Positions 58,962-64,000 of a DNA stretch of 64,000 nucleotides are shown in pieces. The notes under the pieces are model-generated. The model did not search any database, was not told the origin of the DNA, and worked only from the letters and a program-made list of their open reading frames with translations. Position 1 is the stretch's first letter, and every line of letters begins with the position of its first letter. Origin of the DNA: Variovorax sp. PMC12 (lineage in GTDB: Bacteria; Pseudomonadota; Gammaproteobacteria; Burkholderiales; Burkholderiaceae_C); NCBI RefSeq assembly GCF_003019815.1, contig NZ_CP027773.1:5809298-5873297 (forward strand), in the 5' to 3' direction. The position numbers were made by a program, and so were the translations under genes.

Positions 58962-59633
58962 TCAGCCGAGGGCTTCGATGTCGGCGCGCAGGCTGCGCGC
59001 GGCGGTGTGCAGGGCCTGCATGGCGAGGGAGCCCGGGGCGGCGTCTGTCCAGAGGTGGACGAAGGCGAGCCGGGGCTGGGCGTCGAGCACGAGCGCGGCG
59101 GCGGCCACCCCGTCGAGCTGGCCGCGCCAGGCGCCCGAGGCTGCTTCGGCGATCAAGCCGCGTTGCGCCAGTGCCGCTCGCACGGTGTCGGCGGGCGTGT
59201 TCACGGTCAGCGTGCGGCAGAAATGCCAGCCGGCGGGCACGGCGTCGGCCAGGGCCGGTGCCGCGGGCGTCGCCTCCGGCGACAGGCGGACCCAGAGCAT
59301 TCCGGCAGCCTCCGCCGTCGCGAAGGTCCCGGCGCAGACATTGCGCGGCGCCTGCATGGCCGGGTGCGCCGGGATGCGGGTGCATTGCCCGCTGCCGGCG
59401 GCGTACTGCCAGCCGTGGTACGCGCAGGCCAGGTGGTTGTCGACCACCTGCCCCAGCGTGAAGCGCACGCTGCGGTGCGGACAGCGGTTTTCCCAGGCCT
59501 GCGCGGTGCCGTCGGTGGCGCGCCAGAGCGCGAGTTCCTGGCCTTCAGCAAAGCCGGCGACGATGTTGTCGCCGGGGCGAAGATCGGCCGAGCGCGCGAC
59601 GGGGTGCCAGACGGCGGTGTTCTGTGTGTTCAT
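58962..59633 (-). CDS. Rieske [2Fe-2S] protein with degenerate catalytic half
   Basis: 223 residues. Rieske ligands are complete: NRCPHRSVRF (Cys51, His53) and LACAYHGWQY (Cys70, His73). Residues 130-223 resemble the beta-sheet/SRPBCC part of an oxygenase alpha subunit (FVHLWTDAAPGS) but contain no Asp-x2-His-x4-His iron motif. No reductase domain (FMN, NAD or plant-type ferredoxin) is attached, so a reductase is needed from elsewhere. First gene of the unit, divergent from a LysR gene 84 bases away. It complements its neighbour, which has the iron site only. Confidence 0.88.
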   Translation of the reverse strand: MNTQNTAVWHPVARSADLRPGDNIVAGFAEGQELALWRATDGTAQAWENRCPHRSVRFTLGQVVDNHLACAYHGWQYAAGSGQCTRIPAHPAMQAPRNVCAGTFATAEAAGMLWVRLSPEATPAAPALADAVPAGWHFCRTLTVNTPADTVRAALAQRGLIAEAASGAWRGQLDGVAAAALVLDAQPRLAFVHLWTDAAPGSLAMQALHTAARSLRADIEALG

Positions 59634-59717
59634 GGCGGTGATACCGTACCGCTTCCCACGCACCGATGAAAGCCACATGGAGAGACGCTACTTTTCATTC
59701 CTGCAACGCCGGGCCGC

Positions 59718-60689
59718 ATGAGCCGGATCGATCTTGCGCTGGTCGAGGCCTTCGTGCTGGTCGCGAAGAGCGGCAGCCTGACCAGGGCCGAAAGCCTGTC
59801 GGGCACGTCCAAGGCCACGCTGAGCCGGCAGCTCACGCGGCTCGAAGAGTTGCTGGGTGCCCAGCTGCTGCTGCGCAGCCCGCGCCGCATCGCGCTCACC
59901 GAGGCGGGGCGCGCCTTTATGCTGCGCGGCGAGGGGCTGCTCGACGAAGTGACGGGCCGGCTCGAGGCGGCCAGCACGGAGATCCACGAGCTGACCACGG
60001 GCGTGTCGGGCCGTCTCTCGCTGCTGTCGGACACGCAGTTCAGCACCTCCTTCGTCTGCCACGTGGTCAAGCTTTTCCTGGAATCGCACCCAGAGGTGCG
60101 CTGCCAGCTCGACGTGGCCAACGGCTTCCATGCCCCGCGCATCGGCGACGTCGACTGCTATGTCTGCGCCGAGCCGCCCGACGCGCCGAACCTCGTGGCC
60201 AAGCTGCTGGGGCGGCTGAACTACGGGCTCTATGCGAGCCCGCAGTACCTGGCGCGGCACGGTGCGCCGTCGTCGCCGGCGGACCTGGCCGCGCACCAGT
60301 CCATCGTGATGAAGGAGCCTTCTTCGGGGCGTTCGCAGGTGCTGCTGGTGTCGGGCGCGCAGAGCTTTGCCTTCCAGCCCGAGCCTGCCTTCGAGACCAA
60401 CGACCACTGGGTCATGAAGACCTTCTGCATCGACGGCCTGGGCATCGCGCTGCTGCCGGCCTTCTTCGTGCGGCCGGAGGTGGAGCAGGGCGTGCTCGCG
60501 CCGGTGCTGCCGCAGTGGCAGCCCGAGCCGCGCCGCATCTACTGTGCCTACCAGCGCCAGCGCTACATGGGGCAGAAACTGCGGGCCTTCGTCGACCTGA
60601 TGGCGCGCTGCGTGGTCGACATCGACTCTTACAACTACTACGTCGGCTCATCGGCCGCGCGGCGCCGCCGGACGGCCGCGAGACCATAA
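59718..60689 (+). CDS. LysR-family regulator of the Rieske unit
   Basis: 323 residues: helix-turn-helix (LVEAFVLVAKSGSLTRAESLSG; TSKATLSRQLTRLEELLG) and an effector domain with two lobes. The C-terminus is Arg-rich (AARRRRTAARP). Divergent from the Rieske gene, across 84 bases, so it probably controls that unit. Loosely paired TGAAAG and CTTTTCA segments (59667-59697) occur in the gap, but no firm operator was identified. Thirty-nine bases before aroQ, whose promoter may lie in its 3' end. Confidence 0.92.
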   Translation: MSRIDLALVEAFVLVAKSGSLTRAESLSGTSKATLSRQLTRLEELLGAQLLLRSPRRIALTEAGRAFMLRGEGLLDEVTGRLEAASTEIHELTTGVSGRLSLLSDTQFSTSFVCHVVKLFLESHPEVRCQLDVANGFHAPRIGDVDCYVCAEPPDAPNLVAKLLGRLNYGLYASPQYLARHGAPSSPADLAAHQSIVMKEPSSGRSQVLLVSGAQSFAFQPEPAFETNDHWVMKTFCIDGLGIALLPAFFVRPEVEQGVLAPVLPQWQPEPRRIYCAYQRQRYMGQKLRAFVDLMARCVVDIDSYNYYVGSSAARRRRTAARP

Positions 60690-60728
60690 TCTGCGCCTGC
60701 CAGACCGACCCTCATTCATACAGCCATC

Positions 60729-61169
60729 ATGAAGAAAATCCTCGTCCTCAACGGCCCCAACCTCAACCTGCTCGGCACGCGCGAGCCCGAACAGTACGGA
60801 CGCGACACGCTGGCCGACGTCGAACGGCTGTGCAAGGAAACCGGCGCCAAGCACGGCGTTGAAATCGAATGCCGCCAGTCGAACCACGAAGGCGTGCTGA
60901 TCGACTGGATCCAGGAGGCCGGCCGCGAGGTGGCGGCGGGCAACATGCTGGGCGTGGTGATGAACCCGGGCGCCTATACGCACACCTCGATCGCCCTGCA
61001 CGACGCCATCAAGGGCGCGAGCGTGCCGCTGATCGAACTGCACATCTCGAACGTGCACGCGCGCGAGCAGTTCCGCCACCACTCGTACATCTCGCCGGCG
61101 GCGAAGGGGATCATCGTGGGCCTGGGCGTGAAGGGCTACACGCTCGCCATCGCGGCGCTGGTGCCCTGA
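60729..61169 (+). CDS. aroQ: Type II 3-dehydroquinate dehydratase
   Basis: 146 residues, the small dodecameric shikimate-pathway enzyme that converts 3-dehydroquinate to 3-dehydroshikimate. Motifs: LVLNGPNLNLLGTREPEQYG (Arg18, catalytic Tyr23 in the lid), ECRQSNHEG, NPGAYTHTSIALHDAI and ELHISNVHAREQFR. It is convergent with the SpoVR gene, the two stop codons abutting. No other aro gene lies close. Confidence 0.97.
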   Translation: MKKILVLNGPNLNLLGTREPEQYGRDTLADVERLCKETGAKHGVEIECRQSNHEGVLIDWIQEAGREVAAGNMLGVVMNPGAYTHTSIALHDAIKGASVPLIELHISNVHAREQFRHHSYISPAAKGIIVGLGVKGYTLAIAALVP

Positions 61170-62693
61170 CTAGTACTGCTGCTTCGGCGCCGCCGCCTTC
61201 CAGCTGCGGCTTACGCGGCCCTGGCTGTCGACGCTTTCCAGGTGCACGTCGAAGCCCCAGAGCCGCGCGACGTGCTTCAGCACTTCCTCGGCGCCGTCGT
61301 GCAGCGGCAGGTGGTTGCGCTGCGTATGGCGCAAGGTCAGCGAGCGGTCGCCGCGCGTGGCCACGTTCCAGACCTGGATGTCGGGCTCGCGGCTGCCGAT
61401 GTCGTACTGGCGTGACAGCGATTCGCGCAGCGCGTGGTAGCCGCTGTCGTCGTGGATGGCCGACACCTCCAGCTCCGACTCGCTCTGGAAATCGCGGATC
61501 GAGAACAGGCGCAGGTCGCGCATCGTCTTCGGGCTCAGGAACTGGCCGATGAAGCTCTCGTCCTTGAAGTTGCGCATGGCGTAGTCGAGCGTCTTGACCC
61601 AGTCGGTGTCCACGAAGTCGGGGAACCAGCGGCGGTCTTCCTCTGTCGGCTTCTCGCACACGCGGCGCAGGTCGGTCATCATCTTGAAGCCGAGCGCATA
61701 CGGGTTGATGCCGCTGTAGGCGCGGTGCCCCACCGGCGGCTGGTAGATCACGCCGGTGTGCGAGCTGAGCCATTCCATCATGAAGCCGTCGGCCAGCTGG
61801 CCCCGGTCGTACATGGTGTTGAGCAGCGTGTAGTGCCAGAAGGTGGCCCAGCCTTCGTTCATGACCTGGGTCTGGCGCTGCGGGTAGAAGTACTGCGCGA
61901 TCTTGCGCACGATGCGCACCACCTCGCGCTGCCAGGGTTCGAGCAGGGCGGCGTTCTTCTCGATGAAATACAGCAGGTTCTCCTGCGGCTCCGACGGGAA
62001 GCGCTTCGACGAATCGGCCTCGGCAGCCTGCTCGCTCTTGCGCGGCAGGGTGCGCCAGAGGTCGTTCACCTGCTGCTGCATGTGGCGCTCGCGCTCGGCG
62101 CGCTGCGCGCTTTCCTGCGCCAGCGAGCGCTTCTGCGGACGGCGATAACGGTCGACGCCGTAGTTCATCAGCGCGTGGCAGGAGTCGAGCAGCTGCTCGA
62201 CCGCATCGAGGCCGTGGCGCTCCTCGCATTCGGCGATGTAGTGCCGCGCGTAGACCAGGTAGTCGATGATGGACGAGGCATCCGTCCACATGCGGAACAG
62301 GTAGTTGCCCTTGAAGAAGCTGTTGTGGCCGTAGGCCGCATGCGCGATCACCAGGGCCTGCATGGCCATGGTGTTTTCTTCCATCAGGTAGGCGATGCAC
62401 GGATCGGAGTTGATGACGATCTCGTAGGCCAGCCCCATGTGGCCGCGCTTGTAGTTCTTCTCGGTCGAGATGAACTGTTTGCCATACGACCAGTGGCGGT
62501 AGATCATGGGCATGCCCACGCTGGCGTAGGCGTCCATCATCTGCTCGGCCGTGATGACCTCGAGCTGGTTCGGGTACACGTCGAGGCCGTAGCTCCTGGC
62601 CGTCTTGGCGATCTCGGCGTGGTAGGTCTCGATGAGTTCGAAGGTCCAGTCGGAGGGGCTGGGCAGGCGTTCGTGAACACGGTCGGTGATCAT
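61170..62693 (-). CDS. SpoVR-family protein (YcgB)
   Basis: 507 residues, full length for the family. Conserved segments: WSYGKQFISTEKNYKRGHMGLAYEIV in two parts, INSDPCIAYLMEENTMAMQALVIAHA, VMNEGWATFWHYTLLNTMYD, and GINPYALGFKMM. Named after a Bacillus spore-cortex gene, it is widespread in non-sporing bacteria beside PrkA (YeaG) and YeaH, where the trio acts in stress or starvation response; mechanism unknown. Start overlaps the YeaH stop (ATGA). Confidence 0.95.
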   Translation of the reverse strand: MITDRVHERLPSPSDWTFELIETYHAEIAKTARSYGLDVYPNQLEVITAEQMMDAYASVGMPMIYRHWSYGKQFISTEKNYKRGHMGLAYEIVINSDPCIAYLMEENTMAMQALVIAHAAYGHNSFFKGNYLFRMWTDASSIIDYLVYARHYIAECEERHGLDAVEQLLDSCHALMNYGVDRYRRPQKRSLAQESAQRAERERHMQQQVNDLWRTLPRKSEQAAEADSSKRFPSEPQENLLYFIEKNAALLEPWQREVVRIVRKIAQYFYPQRQTQVMNEGWATFWHYTLLNTMYDRGQLADGFMMEWLSSHTGVIYQPPVGHRAYSGINPYALGFKMMTDLRRVCEKPTEEDRRWFPDFVDTDWVKTLDYAMRNFKDESFIGQFLSPKTMRDLRLFSIRDFQSESELEVSAIHDDSGYHALRESLSRQYDIGSREPDIQVWNVATRGDRSLTLRHTQRNHLPLHDGAEEVLKHVARLWGFDVHLESVDSQGRVSRSWKAAAPKQQY

Positions 62694-63982
62694 GATGTCA
62701 CCCCTTCCTTCTTGAACAGGTCGCGGAAGACCGGATAGATGTCCTGCGCGTCGGACACCTTGCGCATCGCGAAGTTGGGCTGCACGCCTTCGAGCTGCTG
62801 GTACTCCTGCCACAGGTTCTGCTCGGTCTCGGCCACCTGCACGTAGGCGTAGTAGCGCACCACGGGCAGGATGTTGTCGACCAGCAGCTCGCGGCAGCGG
62901 CCGCTGTCCTGGTGCCAGTTGTCGCCGTCGCTGGCCTGCGCGCCGTACACGTTCCACTCGCCGCTGGGGTAGCGCGCCTTGATGATCTCGTCCATCAGCA
63001 CCAGCGCGCTCGACACCACGGTGCCGCCCGTTTCCGTGGCGTGGAAGAACTCTTCCTCGGTCACCTCCTGCGCCTGCGTGTGGTGGCGCAGGAACACGAG
63101 GTCGATCTTCTCGTAGTGCCGCGTGAGGAACATGTACAGCAGCATGAAGAAGCGCTTGGCCATGTCCTTGCGCGCCTCGTCCATCGAGCCCGACACGTCC
63201 ATGAGGCAGAACATCACCGCCTTGGCGCTGGGCACGGGCGTCTTCACGCGGTTACGGTAGCGCAGGTCGATCGGGTCGATGTAGGGCACGTGCCGCATGG
63301 TGCGGCGCAGCTCGGCGATGCGCTCCTCGGTCTCGCGGATTTCATTCTGGATGAGGGCCTGCGCGGCCTGCGGATGCTGCTTCAGCTGCTCGAGGTGCGC
63401 CTCCAGGCGCTTGAGTTCCTTGCGCGGCTCGCCGCCCAGCGCGATGCGGCGGGCGAGGGCGCCGCGCATCGAGCGCACCACGTGCAGGTTGTTGGGGGAG
63501 CCGTCGCTGGTGAAGCCGGCGCGGTGGCTCTTCCACTCGGGAACGTCGGCGATCTGCGTGCGAATGAGGTGCGGCAGCGCGAGGTCGTCGAAGAAGACGC
63601 GCATGAACTCCTCGCGCGTGAGGCGGAAGACGAAGTCGTCCTCGCCTTCGCCGCCGTCGCTGGCTTCCCCGCTGCCGGAGCCGCCCCCGCCCCCGCCTTC
63701 GGGGCGCTTGATGCGGTCGCCCTTCAGGTATTCCTGGTTGCCCGGGTGCACGTACTCGCGGTCGCCGCCGCGCGCATGGCCGAACACGGGCTCGGACACA
63801 TCGTGGCGCGGCAGGGTCACGTCTTCGCCTTGCTCCAGTTCGCGGATGTTGCGCCCGCTGACGGCGCGCCTCACCGCTTCCTGGATCTGCCCCTTGTAGC
63901 GCCTGAGAAAGCGCTCGCGGTTGCCAATGGACTTGTTCTTGCCCGATAGCCGGCGGTCGATGATCTGCTGCAGGATGGCCAC
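62690..63982 (-). CDS. YeaH-family protein (DUF444, VWA-like)
   Basis: 430 residues. The MIDAS-type motif FCLMDVSGSMDEAR (about residues 256-269) marks a von Willebrand A-like fold; a glycine-rich linker (GGGGGGSGSGEASDGGEG) lies at about 97-115, and RMPEGGDREY-type basic segments precede it. The start is GTG, 18 bases before the right edge of the window; no clear ribosome-binding site is visible in what remains. Normally follows prkA/yeaG, which would lie just outside to the right. Confidence 0.93.
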   Translation of the reverse strand: MAILQQIIDRRLSGKNKSIGNRERFLRRYKGQIQEAVRRAVSGRNIRELEQGEDVTLPRHDVSEPVFGHARGGDREYVHPGNQEYLKGDRIKRPEGGGGGGSGSGEASDGGEGEDDFVFRLTREEFMRVFFDDLALPHLIRTQIADVPEWKSHRAGFTSDGSPNNLHVVRSMRGALARRIALGGEPRKELKRLEAHLEQLKQHPQAAQALIQNEIRETEERIAELRRTMRHVPYIDPIDLRYRNRVKTPVPSAKAVMFCLMDVSGSMDEARKDMAKRFFMLLYMFLTRHYEKIDLVFLRHHTQAQEVTEEEFFHATETGGTVVSSALVLMDEIIKARYPSGEWNVYGAQASDGDNWHQDSGRCRELLVDNILPVVRYYAYVQVAETEQNLWQEYQQLEGVQPNFAMRKVSDAQDIYPVFRDLFKKEGVTS

Positions 63983-64000
63983 GATGTCTGCTCCCTTAAT

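Noticed and set aside
59660..59700. TGAAAG ... CTTTTCA pair as a LysR operator
   Set aside because: The arms are short, imperfect and too far apart for a normal LysR site; kept only as a weak note.
63650..63720. Glycine-rich run in the YeaH gene as a possible repeat expansion or frameshift
   Set aside because: The frame stays open and homologous on both sides; a Gly/Ser linker at this place is common in the family.

Overview
This is a very GC-rich, gene-dense stretch of a bacterial chromosome. Protein content points to the Betaproteobacteria, family Comamonadaceae, most probably Variovorax or a close relative. The clues are several periplasmic Bug-type receptors, an intracellular PHB depolymerase, many LysR regulators, an imp-type type VI secretion cluster and NodT-type efflux. 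That placement is inference from gene content. No rRNA, tRNA, CRISPR, insertion sequence or prophage was seen.

Layout. 1-6174: type VI secretion genes tssB-tssC-hcp-tssE-tssF-tssG-tssH (minus strand, tssH cut by the window edge). 6175-6690: a 516-base AT-richer regulatory gap, then gdhA. 8068-12872: a small unknown protein, an App1-type phosphatase, folA-thyA, an FAD-linked hydroxyacid oxidase and a membrane protein. 12982-15711: BrkB/YihY membrane protein, an Mpo1-like protein, a thioredoxin-like protein and an NAD(P)-binding protein. 15718-20381: LysR, M20 peptidase and two tandem Bug receptors sharing an identical inverted repeat. 20400-23158: hydrolase-metY and a CBS protein. 23186-26305: Bug receptor-adenosine deaminase, divergent from a LysR gene. 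26311-30139: acetyltransferase-universal stress protein, PHB depolymerase and a glutathione transferase. 30164-34287: a GbsR/MarR-type regulator followed by an unrecognised five-gene operon (DCC thiol protein, methyltransferase, membrane SRPBCC protein, DUF4166 protein, DOPA-dioxygenase-like protein). 34398-35492: a radical-SAM SPL-like protein behind a textbook LexA box. 35521-38416: an Lrp regulator divergent from a three-domain sulfur enzyme (cysteine desulfurase + persulfide-dioxygenase-like + rhodanese). 38508-45697: MarR-headed RND efflux operon and a divergent thioesterase. 45704-48812: GNAT, gnd, AraC. 48832-51589: arsRBCH. 51735-54460: hydrolase, 3'-5' exonuclease, TfoX-like, glyoxalase-fold and GNAT genes. 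54501-60689: a split Rieske oxygenase with a glutathione-transferase-like protein and the glutathione-dependent formaldehyde pathway, divergent from a LysR gene. 60729-63982: aroQ, then the SpoVR and YeaH genes.

Most interesting points. (1) At 57464-59633 a Rieske protein, a catalytic subunit without Rieske ligands and a GST-like protein lie in one unit directly upstream of frmA and fghA. The arrangement resembles the NdmC/NdmD/NdmE N-demethylase of caffeine-degrading Pseudomonas and suggests a formaldehyde-releasing demethylase. (2) The 753-residue fusion at 36155-38416 carries all catalytic residues for moving cysteine sulfur to sulfite and rhodanese products in one polypeptide. (3) Several operators can be read directly: paired ATTTCTGT/ACAGAAAT repeats around the GbsR-type gene, a LexA box, a 37-bp MarR dyad, and two TTGCC-N5-GGCAA sites in the M20/Bug locus.
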